From: Diphasiastrum complanatum
Lineage: Eukaryota; Streptophyta; Lycopodiopsida; Lycopodiales; Lycopodiaceae
Direction of reading: 5' to 3'
DNA: 64,000 nt
Assembly (NCBI GenBank): GCA_029204225.1
Contig: CM055096.1
Location: 3,938,014 to 4,002,013 of the forward strand
Positions 37,301-47,800 of this stretch are shown here, one piece after another; position 1 is the first letter of the stretch, and the number at the start of each line of letters is the position of its first letter. The notes beneath the pieces are model-generated. The model ran no database searches, was not told the origin of the DNA, and was given only the letters and a program-made list of their open reading frames with translations. A program made the translations under genes and the position numbers.

Positions 37301-38787
37301 ATGAGAGCCTCAGATACCTTTGCAATCAACCTGAGCTTAGAGGTCGGAAAGCTCGTTGGGCAGAGTTCATGCAAGAGTTTGACATGTATATCAGATATAG
37401 GCGTGGAAAATTCAATACAGTAGCAGATGCCCTTAGCAGAATGCCTATGATAAACGAGCTGAGTTTTACTCAGATTCGTAATGAGTTACTTGAGTCCTTG
37501 AGAGGGAAATGCCAGCATGATGCATTCTTCTCTATTATCTGGAACTCAGTCCAGAACAGACAGTTACAGACTCCAGAACCAGTTCCCGGGGCTGGTGCCA
37601 GTTCATCCAAGAATACGGCAGCTTCTGTTGAGGATGATGATGAGTCCGAGTATACGTCGTCAGATGACGTTGAGGATTCTGAGCCTGTATTACCCAAGCA
37701 AACCCCAGTGGTTGAGGGTCAGTTGACTCAAGGATTCAAATGGAAACAGTACTCCATTCAGGATGAGTACTTGCTCTATAGAGATAGAGTATGTGTCCCC
37801 AATTCAGAGGATTATAGGCAGCAGGTCCTATTTGAATGTCATGACAATCCTAGCGCGGGACACCCAGGCATACAGAAGACCTATGAGCTTCTTTGTAGGC
37901 AAATTTTTTGGCCCAGTATGAAAAAGGACGTCCACCAGTATGTAACCAGTTGCCAGAAATGTCAAGTAAATAAAGCAGAGCGTTTAAAGACAGGAGGGTT
38001 GTTGCATCCCTTAGAAATACCAGCTGGTAAATGGGAGAGTATCTCCATGGATTTTAAAGTAGGCCTGCCTAAAACCCAAAAGGGTAATGACGCTATATGG
38101 GTCACAGTTGACCGTCTGACCAAAATGGCTCATTTTATTCCGACCAAAACAACCGTTAGAGCTCCAGAGTTAGCGAGGTTGTTTGTAGACGGGCTATTTA
38201 AATTGTACGGTCTACCTTCTGGCATAGTCAGCGACCGGGACAGTAAGTTTATTGGAAATTTTTGGAGGGCAGTATTCCATCATCTCCATACTAAACTTAA
38301 TATGAGTACCACCGACCATCCACAGACGGACGACCAAACAGAAAGGGTAAATCAAGTGCTGGAGGATATGCTTCGTGCATACGTCAGCGAGAAGCAGACT
38401 AATTGGGAGGAGTATCTCTCGATATTAGAGTTTGCTTACAACAGTACCAAACATTCAGCTACGGGATACAGCCCATTTATGCTGATGTATGGTTTTCAGC
38501 CACGCTCACCCACAGCTGTAGAGTTTAAACAAGAAAAAGTTGAAGCAGCCAGAAGCTTTTTAGAAGACCTAAACCAGATGATAGAACATGCTAAGCATAG
38601 CATTAGACAATCCCAGGATCAAGCCAGGCATTATGCAGATCCACACAGACGGGATGTGCAGTTCTCCACTGGTGAGAAAGTCTACTTGAGAGTCCCAGTT
38701 GACTCTAAAACCCTCAAATCAGGAGTGTGTGCTAAGTTTTCTCCAAGGTATTGTGGTCCCTTTACCATCAGTAGGAGACTAGGCTAG
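34321..38787 (+). pseudogene. Chromovirus J gag-pol (two in-frame TAGs)
   Basis: A single reading frame from ATG 34321 to TAG 38787, interrupted only by TAG at 34948 and 35305. Gag has a coiled N-terminus and the retrotrans-gag block (WWLNLQETGQTPRSWKAFEE, FLREFLPEN). A knuckle [14 protein letters not shown] sits at 35353. Counting from 35350: protease DDGAT at 94-98; RT with [10 protein letters not shown] near 374-383 and catalytic FLDD at 438-441; RNase H with EKEL and IDHESL, but His588 where the TDAS Asp is expected; integrase with a zinc region (HPGIQKTY...CQKCQ), [16 protein letters not shown] and TERVNQ (DDE triad present). This is the Ty3/gypsy domain order. The end of integrase is frameshifted from the chromodomain that follows. 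Confidence 0.93.
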
Positions 38788-39089
38788 AACTCCCACACAG
38801 CAGTAAAGTTTTTCCAGTCTTTCATGTAAGTCAGTTATGAAAAGCCTTAGCCAGATCAGACAATCTGGTAGGGGATAGTGTTCTAGTTCTCCCATTGGAT
38901 CCTCAACAACCTCCACATGAACCAGAGGAGATTCTTGATAGTAGAGAGACGCAAACTCGTCATACTCTATACCGAGAATATCTGGTTAAGTGGAATGATC
39001 AGCCTGTTGAGAATGCCACTTGGGAAAGAGGCAGCGTCCTTCGCAAGATTTTTCCAGACTTTGTCTTAGAGGACCAAGACAGTTCTTAA
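38788..39089 (+). CDS. Chromodomain tail of J integrase, out of frame with pol
   Basis: A separate frame from about 38895 reads EILDSRETQTRHTLYREYLV, then KWNDQPVENATWERGSVLRK and FPDFVLEDQDSS. The 'YLVKW...P...ATWE' signature is a chromodomain, which in plant chromoviruses follows integrase and directs integration to chromatin. Between 38770 and 38890 the frame changes: pol stops at 38787 and the linker (SHTAVKFFQSFM, then VLPLDPQQPPHEPEE) lies in other frames, so the domain is not made as part of pol in this copy. Confidence 0.8.
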
Positions 39090-39100
39090 GGGGGAGGGAG

Positions 39101-39458
39101 TGTTACAAGCTCGTAACCAGTGCCGAACCCTAGAGAACACAGATAGGTCAGATACCGCAGTCAGGGTCGTGTCCAGCATACATGACCAACAGGGCAAGAC
39201 AGTGTGAGTAGTGTGCCCCAGCACGGTCCATAGCCATGGCGGGCCTAACACAGCCTAGAGACCCTGTCAGTAGGATAGGGCCCCCAGTTGGGTCCCGACA
39301 TGCAGTCGGCCATGTCAGTGCCACATGGCCGACACTTGGCAGTAGCATGCTACCAGTCCTCACACTGGGCTAGGAGGGGCTTACTCTATATCAGGGAGTA
39401 GGCAAGGTTGGGTGGATCAGTTAGTGTTTGCCCTACTGTGGTGTTAGGATCTATTACA
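39101..39458 (+). repeat. 3' LTR of chromovirus J
   Basis: 358 bp, partner of 33168-33526, immediately after the PPT. Its end is fixed by the GTGAC duplication. Confidence 0.93.
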
Positions 39459-39463
39459 GTGAC

Positions 39464-41071
39464 CAAGGCAAGCAAAGGGAAGTTTCTCAACTACACACCC
39501 CTTATTCTTTCTTGACTACTATGCTTGAAGAACCAACATGTTTTGAAGAATCAATAAAGTCTCAAAGTTGGAAGGATGCTATGCAAGTAGAGTTTGATGC
39601 TTTTTTGGAAAATCAAACTTGGGATCTTGTTAATCTACCTTATGGAAAGAAGCCTCTTACTTGTAAATGGATATATAGATTGAAGTATAATAAAGATGGT
39701 TCCATTCGTAAGTACAAAGCAAGACTTGTAGCAAAAGGTTTTTACAAGTCAAAGGCATAGATTATGATGAAACCTTTGCTCCTGTTGCAAAGCTTGTAAC
39801 CATTAGATTGACCATATGCCTTGCTACTTCTTTCAAGTGGGAGCTCTTTCAACTTGATGTGACAAATGCTTTCTTGAATGGATTCTTGGAGGAGGAAATT
39901 TACATGTGCCAACCTGAGGGCTTCATCAAAGATGGAGAAGAAGACAAAGTGTGCTTTTTGAAGAAGAGTCTTTATGGACTCAACCTAGAGCTTGGTACTC
40001 TAGGTTGCATTCTTATCTTATTTCATTGGATTTGTTGTAAGTTCTTATGAACCATCATTGTACTACAAATGTAATGATGGAAAGATCATTATTTTGGCTT
40101 TATATGTTGATGATATGATTCTCACAGGAAATGATCATGATGGCATTAAAGATGTAAAAATTTCCTTGTCTAGTGAGTTTAATATGGTAGATCTAGGACT
40201 TCTAAAGGTCATACTTGGAATAGAAGTTACTAGATGCAATGATTTTACTTTCATATGTCAATCTAAATATGCTAGATCCATATTAGAAAAGTTTGGCATG
40301 AAAGATTGTAAAGGAGTTGAAACTCCCATGGAACTAAATGTAAAAGTTTCTAAGGACAGTGATGAAGCATCCTTTGAGGAAATCACTACCTATAGAAAAC
40401 TTATTGGTTACTTGATCTATTTGACCATCACTAGACCAGATCTTAGCTTTTGTGTTGGCAAATTAAGTTAATACATGCAAAGTCCACTAATATGTCATTG
40501 GAAGAGTGCCAAAAGAGTGTTAAGGTACATCTCGGCTAGTAGAAACTTTGGCATACTATATCAAGGGCCTAATCTTTGTTTGAGAGCATAATCAGACTCA
40601 GAGTTTGCAGCTGACAAAGTGGATAGAAGATTCACAAGTGCCTTTGCTACATTCCTATGTGGAGGAGTCATATCTTGGCTTTCCAAAAAGCAAGATACTA
40701 TCTTACTTTCATCAACCGAATCCGAGTATAAATCTATGACAACAACAACAAAGGAGATCCTATGGATAAGAAGACTATTGGAGGAGCTTCAAGTGATCAA
40801 GGCTGAAGATATTCCATGCATTTATTGTGACAATCAAGTAGCCTAACAACTTGCCAACAATCCAATCTTCCATGCTCGAACCAAGCACATTGAAATTTCA
40901 CATCACTTTGTGAGAGAGAAGGTACAAGCAAAGGAGATCAAGCTCATCCATGTTTCATCTCCAGATTGTGTTGCTGATATACTTACCAAACCATTGGAAA
41001 AGGATCCATTTGTGAAGTTAAGATTATCACTTGGAGTCGTAGATAGATGTATACTCGATTTACCAAGCTAG
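39464..41071 (+). pseudogene. Copia E reverse transcriptase and RNase H
   Basis: Continues the E polyprotein after J: SQSWKDAMQVEFDAFLENQT, KWIYRLKYNKDGSIRKYKAR (RT start), QLDVTNAFLNGFLEEEIYM (first RT Asp), the YVDD box in ALYVDDMILTGND, and LIGYLIYLTITRPDLSFCVG. RNase H follows: AFATFLCGGVISWLSKKQDT, LLSSTESEYKSMTTTTKE, CDNQVA-stop, HARTKHIEISHHFVREKV and CVADILTKPLEKD. Frameshifts lie near 39750 and 39985, and TAA/TAG stops at 40468, 40592 and 40843. It ends LDLPS-stop about 15 bp before the LTR. Confidence 0.92.
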
Positions 41072-41085
41072 ATTTTGAGGAGGAG

Positions 41086-41290
41086 TGTGAAAATGTCAAA
41101 ATCATGCTTGATCTAGGCCAAAATCATGTACATATTATGTTTGCACATGTGTGGAGCCTGTTCCCATGTGTGAATTAAGTGCATTTATCATTTAGATCAG
41201 TCATATAGGTTGTACATACCATTTCATTTGAGATCTAGTGGCTAAAATGGTCAAAATCTAGTTTTTTAGCTATATGCCACTTGACATCAT
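41086..41290 (+). repeat. 3' LTR of copia E, truncated after 205 bp
   Basis: TGTGAAAATGTCAAAATC matches the 5' LTR until CTTGACATCAT (41290); the remaining ~590 bp are missing and replaced by unrelated scraps. Confidence 0.88.
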
Positions 41291-41307
41291 ATTGCTATTT
41301 TAACTCT

Positions 41308-41436
41308 CTTCAGAGACTCAAGGTCAGTGATTTTGTCGGTGGGATCAGCGTGGAGCTCCTCAGGGTTTCCATCAGTGGTATCAGAACGAAGCAACTCGCA
41401 TCTGGTTATCAACTATTGAGGATTCAGATTCCGTCA
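41308..41436 (+). repeat. Fragment of copia F-family LTR end, primer site and leader
   Basis: CTTCAGAGACTCAAGG...TCAGATTCCGTCA matches 21511-21632 of copia F with few changes, including the primer-site motif (here TGGTATCAGAAC). It is isolated from any F coding region. Confidence 0.8.
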
Positions 41437-41643
41437 TTCCCACACTTTTCAAAAGTGTTTATTCAAATGCAATTTAGACTAATATAACTTTGAAAAGTCA
41501 AACTCTAAGTCTAATATGAAATTGGACTCAATTGTCAAATAAACAAATGTAGCAAAATATGATTAAACTATGTGAAGTTTTTACACTCCCTCTTCAACTA
41601 GTTTTAGAATAGACTTTGATAACACTCCAAGTGAAGTCCTTGT
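41437..41643 (-). repeat. Inverted fragment related to copia A/B: pol end plus LTR start
   Basis: On the minus strand it reads the last RNase H residues (SLGVLSKSILKLVEEGV), then TGTAAAAACTTCACATAG and an LTR stretch shared with copia B (rc of TTCCCACACTTTTCAAAAGTG). It is truncated on both sides and carries no element boundaries. Confidence 0.75.
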
Positions 41644-41649
41644 AGAAAA

Positions 41650-42566
41650 ACTGAGCAGACGGATCTCAATTCTACTAACAAAGTGTGTATTTTACTTGAT
41701 AAAGGATGAAAAAAAAATGAACTTGAATCGAAATAAATCTATTCGTGATCAACCTCGAAGGATTCATGAAATCTATCTTGCAACCAACTCGAAAGATTTG
41801 CGAAACAATTTTTTGTAGAAGCTCGTGGTTTCTTGTTGAAGCTCGAAAGATTCGCAAATAGAATCTTGTCGCAAAATATTTTGTTTCTTGTTTAAAGATC
41901 ACCTGTCGCGAAACTGTCACGAAAAATTCGTGAAATATTTTGGATTCTTCTTCAAGCTCAAAGACTGCCATCTGTCGCGAACAATTTGCGAAACACAAAA
42001 ATGTCACGAAGAGACAAGTGTCACAACTAATTCGCAAAACATGAACTATAACGAAGAGACAAACTGTCGTGAAACATTCGCAAACAAAAATTATTCGACC
42101 CTGGAAATAGAGCAAGTATTTTAACATCAACCGTCATAAACGGTTAGATCTACTATTACATAATTAAAAGGTCAAAAGACCTGTAATTAAAAGGCCAAAA
42201 GACTTATCCTATAGCAATATAAATACATGTGCACTACTCATTGTAAAACACACTCTCACACTGAAGAGACTCTCCGACTCATTCAATTAGAGACACAACA
42301 ACGAGATAAGACAGCAAGAGATGCATACTGATTCAGATTTAGAATTATAAATCCGCTTTTGATCAATAGGTTTTGTTTGTCTAAAATTGTCTTAAGTTGT
42401 CTCTTAATTCCGCATATTATTTCTGCACGCAAATTCAATCAAGGTAAATACTGTTTTATTAGTACAAAGATCAGAAACAAACCTGATTGAAGACATTGAT
42501 ATTAGTTTGATTTATTCAAACTTTCATCGTGTTCTTTGTGGAAGAATAATTACTATTTTTCATACA
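41650..42566 (+). repeat. 5' LTR of copia C
   Basis: About 917 bp related to the D LTRs, ending TTTTTCATACA. The first ~10 bp are lost at the junction with the preceding inverted fragment. Confidence 0.83.
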
Positions 42567-42567
42567 A

Positions 42568-42668
42568 TGGTATCAGAGCATACATGATTAGAGCTGATAC
42601 AGTGGTATCAGAGCTTTTGGAGCTGATGTAGTGGTATCAGAGTAAGTCAGAGTTGATACAGTGGTATC
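42568..42668 (+). promoter_or_regulatory. Primer-binding site of copia C present in four tandem copies
   Basis: TGGTATCAGAGC at 42568 is followed by another perfect copy at 42603, one with a last-base change (42632, ...GAGT) and a partial one (42662, TGGTATC). Spacers of about 17-23 bp include GAGCTGAT or AGAGTTGATACAG. D has only the first and last. Confidence 0.85.
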
Positions 42669-42741
42669 TTCGCATCCCTCTCAACATTCTTCATACATCC
42701 ATCAGCAAGCCACATCTGGAATTATTCAGAAAATAGAAGAT

Positions 42742-44565
42742 GTTGTCGATCAACAATATTCTAGATAAGATCACTACGATCTTGGATCCAGAAGGTTCAA
42801 ACTATTTGACTCGGAAATTAAAGACTTTACTCATATTTGTGAAGTTTTTAGCACGTGTAAACTTCAACACACACCCTACCGGATCTTACTGAGGTGTTGT
42901 GATTGCACAAGATTGATCAGAGAACAGTATACTTAAAAAATCTATGACAAGAGCACAATGGCATACATCTGATGAAAAATCTAACTTCTCACTATGAGAA
43001 TTGAATGTCAGAAATAATTGTAAGTGCTCAGTATGGGAAAAACAGGCTGCTCTCGAGTAGAGAGAGAAAATAAATGATGGAAAACTCGGGTAGAGAGAGA
43101 ATGAGTCCAAAACACCAAAATCTCATTATTCACAATATGGCAAAACATGCCAAGATTTCCATACATGAGAGAGACTCGAATTCCTACAGTGGAGTTGCAT
43201 GGAAAGTCCACTTAATTGAACTAATTCACCTACCAGAGATCCACATGTGTAATTGCGTGCATGGATGTTGCATGTACTGCATGTCAACTCATAAAATTGC
43301 CTAGACATGTGTAGATCACATAAACCACTTTGCATGTTGCATGCACTGATTGCATATGGCTTGCATGCATAAAGTATGACATTGCATGCTATCTAAACAT
43401 CTGCATGTCATCAAAATTGAATCTACCTAACTCAAATTCAACCTATACTAAAAGGTTATGTGCTCAATTCACATACCTTTTATGTATAACATGAAATATA
43501 GTGGAAATAACCATGGACATGGCCCCAAACTCGAGATAGGAAGATAATATTTTAATAGTCTTCACAATATCGAAGGTCTTTGGCAATGGGTAAAACCAAT
43601 AGAGGAGAAGCCAATAGCTACTCATGGCAAAGAACTTCGAGAATGGAGTTTGACAAATGACAAAGCTATAGCAATTATTGCATCTCCAGTGCATGACAAT
43701 ATAATGTTAGATCTTACATCAATTTCAAACGAAAAAGATTTATGGGAAGAATCTCGTAATCAAAATGATGTTCTTGAAAGACCAATTAACTTACCTACTG
43801 TGGGACAACAAAGACCTACCACATTCGTATGAAAGATTTATTTCTTTGCAGAATTTTGGCGCGGAAAATGCAATTTCAAAGGAAAAACAGCTTAGTTATT
43901 TTCTTTGAGCCCTACCCAAGTCATTCCACACAACTCGAATCTTATTGGCGAAAGATGCGACAATGACACTTCAAAAGGCAATAGACAAAGTTAAAGAGGA
44001 AGTAGAAGCTCGTGAACGCTATGACGACAATGGTGATTCCGAAAATGCTCTATCTACTCAAAAGAATAAATCTTCTAAGAAGTTTGAGTTTAAGAGAGAG
44101 TCATCTAAAAAGAATGAGTCTAAGACAAATGATCAACAATCAAGAAAACAACAAAAAAATTCTGGTCATAAGAAGATCTACAACAGATGCAAAAAATCAG
44201 GTCACACAGAAGATAAGTGCTGGTTAAATCCAAAGATTGAATGCATTCATTGTCATAAACAAGGTCATGCAGCAGTAGACTGTTATCAGAATCCCAGAAA
44301 CAAAAAGGAGCAAAATCAAAGCAAACCTTCAGATTTAAACTATGTCGAAGACAAAGCAAAATGTTCCAGAGAAGCAGATAACAGGACAACAAGGAACTCA
44401 ACGGCTTATGTTAGTACTGATCAATGTTGTTCAACATATTCTAGAATTTGAGAAGTAGTACTTGATTTGGGAGCCACCCCACATTTTGTTTCCTTGAAAC
44501 AAATATTGTTGGAGTACAAGAAGACGAACTATTCAAGATTCATTATACTTGGAGATGGTTCTAAG
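42742..44565 (+). pseudogene. Copia C gag and protease start
   Basis: Gag begins near 42742 (MLSINNILDKITTILDPEGS-like, with a frame slip), is cut by the solo LTR, and continues GLWQWVKPIEEKPI-like. It then reads VHDNIMLDLTSISNEKDLWE and AKDATMTLQKAIDKVKEEVE (43945 on). The two-knuckle gag end shows a damaged first knuckle (YNRCKKSGHTEDKC, first Cys lost) and an intact second one, CIHCHKQGHAAVDC. The protease start reads VLDLGATPHFVSLKQI (DSG changed to DLG). The coding stops where copia B is inserted at GDGSK. It is the sister of copia D, with which it shares sequence and layout. Confidence 0.85.
42838..43566 (-). mobile_element. Solo LTR of the copia G family, inverted, inside copia C gag
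   Basis: 729 bp. The reverse complement starts TGTGAAGACTATTAAAATAT and ends GCTAAAAACTTCACA, matching the G 3' LTR at 4954-5680 over its whole length. Flanks ATATT (42833-42837) and ATATC (43567-43571) look like a TSD with one change. Copia D has continuous gag sequence at this point, which confirms an insertion. The CATGCA cluster is kept. Confidence 0.87.
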
Positions 44566-45201
44566 TGTGAAAGATTCAACTAGTTTCATCACATTTTGCA
44601 ATATTTCCATATTTGGCATATTGAGGCCAAAACTTGTTTTAGACTTAGAGGTTGACTTTTCAAAGTTCATTAGTCTAAATTTCATTTGAATAAACACTTT
44701 TTGAAGTGTGGGAAAGATAGAATGCGAGTTTGAGTAGATTCAATTTGAATAAGTTGGGTACATTGAATCTAGACCCAAAATTGGTAGGGTTAGCATTTTG
44801 GTGGGAAAGCCAAGTGGCCAAATAGGGTTTGGACCTGTTATAAAAGGATGTAACTCGTGGAGAGAGTCATCTTCTCTCTTCTCTATCTCATTTCATGCTT
44901 ATACATGGTCCTCTTGGATTCTACTATCCATTGGTGCACTATCTTGGTGATTGCTTGCAATTCTATGTGTAGAATGATCTATATTTGCTATTTTTGATAA
45001 TACAGTAACTTGCTGGTTTTGTATGGACAGCAATAGTACATAATCATTTCATTCAAGTTTTATCAAGTTCTATTAGTGTTTGCATCTCAAATTGTGTGTA
45101 GATGCTGATTTTTCTACATTGGTGAAATTGGTAGTGTATTTCTCTTTCTAACCAAAGATCATTCAAGTAGATTGGATCTTAAGGATCTGAAATCTTTCAC
45201 A
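44566..45201 (+). repeat. 5' LTR of copia B
   Basis: 636 bp, TGTGAAAGATTCAAC...AAATCTTTCACA. A TATA-like box (TATAAAAGG) lies near 44850. It lacks about 17 bp, including the CACACGTGTG box found in the 3' LTR at 56182. Confidence 0.92.
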
Positions 45202-45213
45202 TGGTATCAGAGC
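45202..45213 (+). promoter_or_regulatory. Primer-binding site of copia B
   Basis: TGGTATCAGAGC directly after the LTR. Confidence 0.92.
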
Positions 45214-45818
45214 TTGTGTTTCAAGTTATGAAGGAGGAAATCAGATCTATCAATGATTTGGTGAAAATATCAAGTCTAGAGCATGCTAGAGAGGATTCTA
45301 CACCAAAATCGGATTTTTTTGCTTTTGTAGATTGGATCTTTTGTAGATTGGATCTTTTGTAGATCAAAACACTAAATAAGTCAATATACTTGTTCAATTC
45401 CGTTTTTTGAATTCACATGCTAGATTTGGCCGATTTTTGGATCATTGATTTAGCCTAAGTGGTGGCTTATAGATTGCATATCAAATTTTCAACATTTGCA
45501 TGTAGATTTGGAATAGTCAATTTTTTGTGAATTTGTCAAAACCCTAATTTTGATTAAATCTCTAGATAGTGAGGTTGCTGGACTTCATTTGAGTGTGTTT
45601 CAATCTTAGGAAGTGGCAAAAGTCATTAGATTGAGGATAGATCATAGGTTGATCAAGATTCCATGATTCTATGTGTTGATTTGCTTGGATAAATGCTAGA
45701 AGAGAATTTGTGAGATAGTTTTAAATCTTGGTGATTTCTTTTGAAAGCATTTGTTGTTGTTCAAAGGAGTGCTTTGTGCATTGAAGCAGGTTGAAAGAGA
45801 AGATCAGATCATTGCTAC

Positions 45819-47800
45819 ATGGCAACCTCAATTGGAGTCATGTTGGAAGCCAATGATAGGCTTACCTCAAGTAGCTATTCATTATAGAAAGTGAGGATGG
45901 AGTCACTTCTTGAGATGAATGATGTTTTGGATATTGTTGTAGGTTTGGAGGAGAGACCAGCAACACAACAAGATCAATTGAGGTATGACAAGAGGGCCAA
46001 GAAGGCTCTACACATGATAAAGATGAATGTTACCAATGAACTTCTCAAGGAAGTTGGTAAGTGCACATCATCTTTGGAAGCTTGGAATTCATTGAAGAAG
46101 CTTTATGAATCCAAGTCTACTTCTAGAGTGTTGACTCTAAGAAGACAAATCTTTTCTTGTTTGCAAAAGAATGAAGAAAGTCCAAGTACTTTTTTTTTGA
46201 GAATGAAAGCATTGAATGATGAGTTAGCTTGCATAGATGAAAGCATTAAGGAAGGAGAGCTTATTCAAGTGATTATTAATGGCTTGTTGGATGCTCATGC
46301 TAACATTGTTCAAAGTATTGCTATTCAAAAGACTTTGTCAAGTTTGATAGATCTTCAAGAGATCTTGATCAATGAGGAATATAGGCTTCAAGCAAGAGGT
46401 GGATCTACATCGACACTTCAAGAGGATGCTATGTTCACAAAGGGCAAATTCAAGGGCAAAACCAAAAGCAAGTGGTCTAAAGGGCAAGATCAAGTGGATG
46501 CTTCTTCAAGTGGCAAAAATAAGGATAGATCAAAGATCAAGTGCTTCTATTGTGGCATCAAAGGACACTTTGCAAGTGAGTGCTACAAGAATAAGAGAGA
46601 TCAAGGAGACAAGCAAGGTAATCTTACTCTTGATGAGGATGGTTTGGATGTGCAAAATGCAAATGATGATGCTTTTGTGATGTCTTCATATATGCTTGCT
46701 AATGATGGAGATCTAGATCCTTGGTGGATTGATAGTGGAGCAAGTTCACACATGACCTTTCACAAAGAGTACTTCACTTCTTTGTTGGCATATGGAGATG
46801 ACAAGAGGGTGATCTACACGGCCAATGATGGTGAGTGTGCAATCAAATGGATTGGCACAATTCCTATTTCTCTCTCTACAAATAGGAATGTTCATTTGGA
46901 GGATGTCTTGTCTATTCCATCTATTACCAAGAATTTGCTTAATGTGAGTCAAATGCTAAGTAAGGGCCTCAAGGTGGAGTTTGATGGAGATGCTTGTTTG
47001 ATCAAAAAGAAGGATGTCTTGATTGGAAAAGGTAAAAGACAAGGGAAGTTGTTCAAACTTGATGCTTGTGTTATTGATAAACAAGTTGGATGTGTTGCAA
47101 GGGAGCAAATTTCTAATCAAGAGGTTTGGCACAAAAGGATGGGACACCTCAACTTCAAGTCATTGGAGGTAATGGCAAGGAAGAAGGTTGTGATTGGTCT
47201 TCCAAGTTCCTTAAGTAATGACAAGCATGTTTGTGAGTCTTGTGCTTTGTCTAAGTCACATAGACTACCTTATACTAGATCTATTTCTAGATCTACAAAG
47301 CCTTTTCAACTTGTACATTCGGATATTCATGGATTTACTACAATCAGCAATAGTGGAGCTAAGATGTATGTAACATTCATTGATGATTTTAGTAGATTTT
47401 GTTGGATCTATCTACTAAAGAGCAAGGATGAAGTGTATGATGTCTTTGTCAAATTCAAGAATGCAAGGGAGAACTAATTTTCCACAAAGATCAAGTGCTT
47501 GAGAGGTGACAATGGTGGTGAGTACATATCTAACAAGTTCAAGGCCTTTTGTGATGAGCATGGGATCAAGAGGGAGTATACAACATCAAGAACCCCACAA
47601 CAAAATGGAGTGGCTGAAAGGAAAAATAGGACTTTATGTGAAAGTGCTAAAGCTATGAGGTTAAGTGCTAATCTTGACAAACCATTTTGGGATCAAACTT
47701 TGTTGTGTGCCAATTTCTTGTGCAATAGGTGGCCGAGTGCTATTTTGGATGGAAGGACACCTTTTGAGATGCACATGCTATGTCAACATTACTCTTGATG
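45819..47800 (+). pseudogene. Copia B gag, protease and integrase
   Basis: Homologous to copia A throughout. It starts MATSIGVMLEANDRLTSSSY (ATG 45819) and meets TAG at 45885 where A has the Trp of STWKVRMESL. From 45891 it is open for 528 codons: gag (LRYDKRAKKALHMIKMNVTN), zinc knuckle CFYCGIKGHFASEC, protease WWIDSGASSHMTFHKE (DSG intact), pre-integrase WHKRMGHLNFKS...CESCALSKSH, and integrase HSDIHGFTTISNSGAKMYVT. TAA at 47477 and a frameshift follow; then LRGDNGGEYISNKFKAF, RTPQQNGVAERKNRTL (catalytic Glu) and DGRTPFEMHML, where about 50 bp of integrase coding is missing relative to A. Confidence 0.93.

Larger units (their letters stand above)
33163..39463 (+). mobile_element. Gypsy chromovirus J, nearly complete
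   Basis: LTRs 33168-33526 and 39101-39458 (359 and 358 bp) begin TGTTAC and end ATTACA. They are flanked by a perfect 5-bp duplication GTGAC (33163-33167, 39459-39463). PBS 33528-33539, gag-pol, chromodomain and a PPT (AAGGGGGAGGGA) at 39089-39100 are in the right order. I count about 11 differences between the LTRs (~3%), so it is younger than its host element E but not fresh. Two in-frame TAG codons, a changed RNase H residue and a frameshifted C-terminus make autonomy doubtful. Confidence 0.95.
29406..41290 (+). mobile_element. Copia E, split by chromovirus J
   Basis: 5' LTR 29406-30200, PBS 30201-30212, gag-pol in two pieces around J (33163-39463), purine tract, and a truncated 3' LTR 41086-41290. 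It lies in the 3' LTR of copia D. No matching TSD can be tested because its right end is lost. Coding is broken, so it is inactive. Confidence 0.9.
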
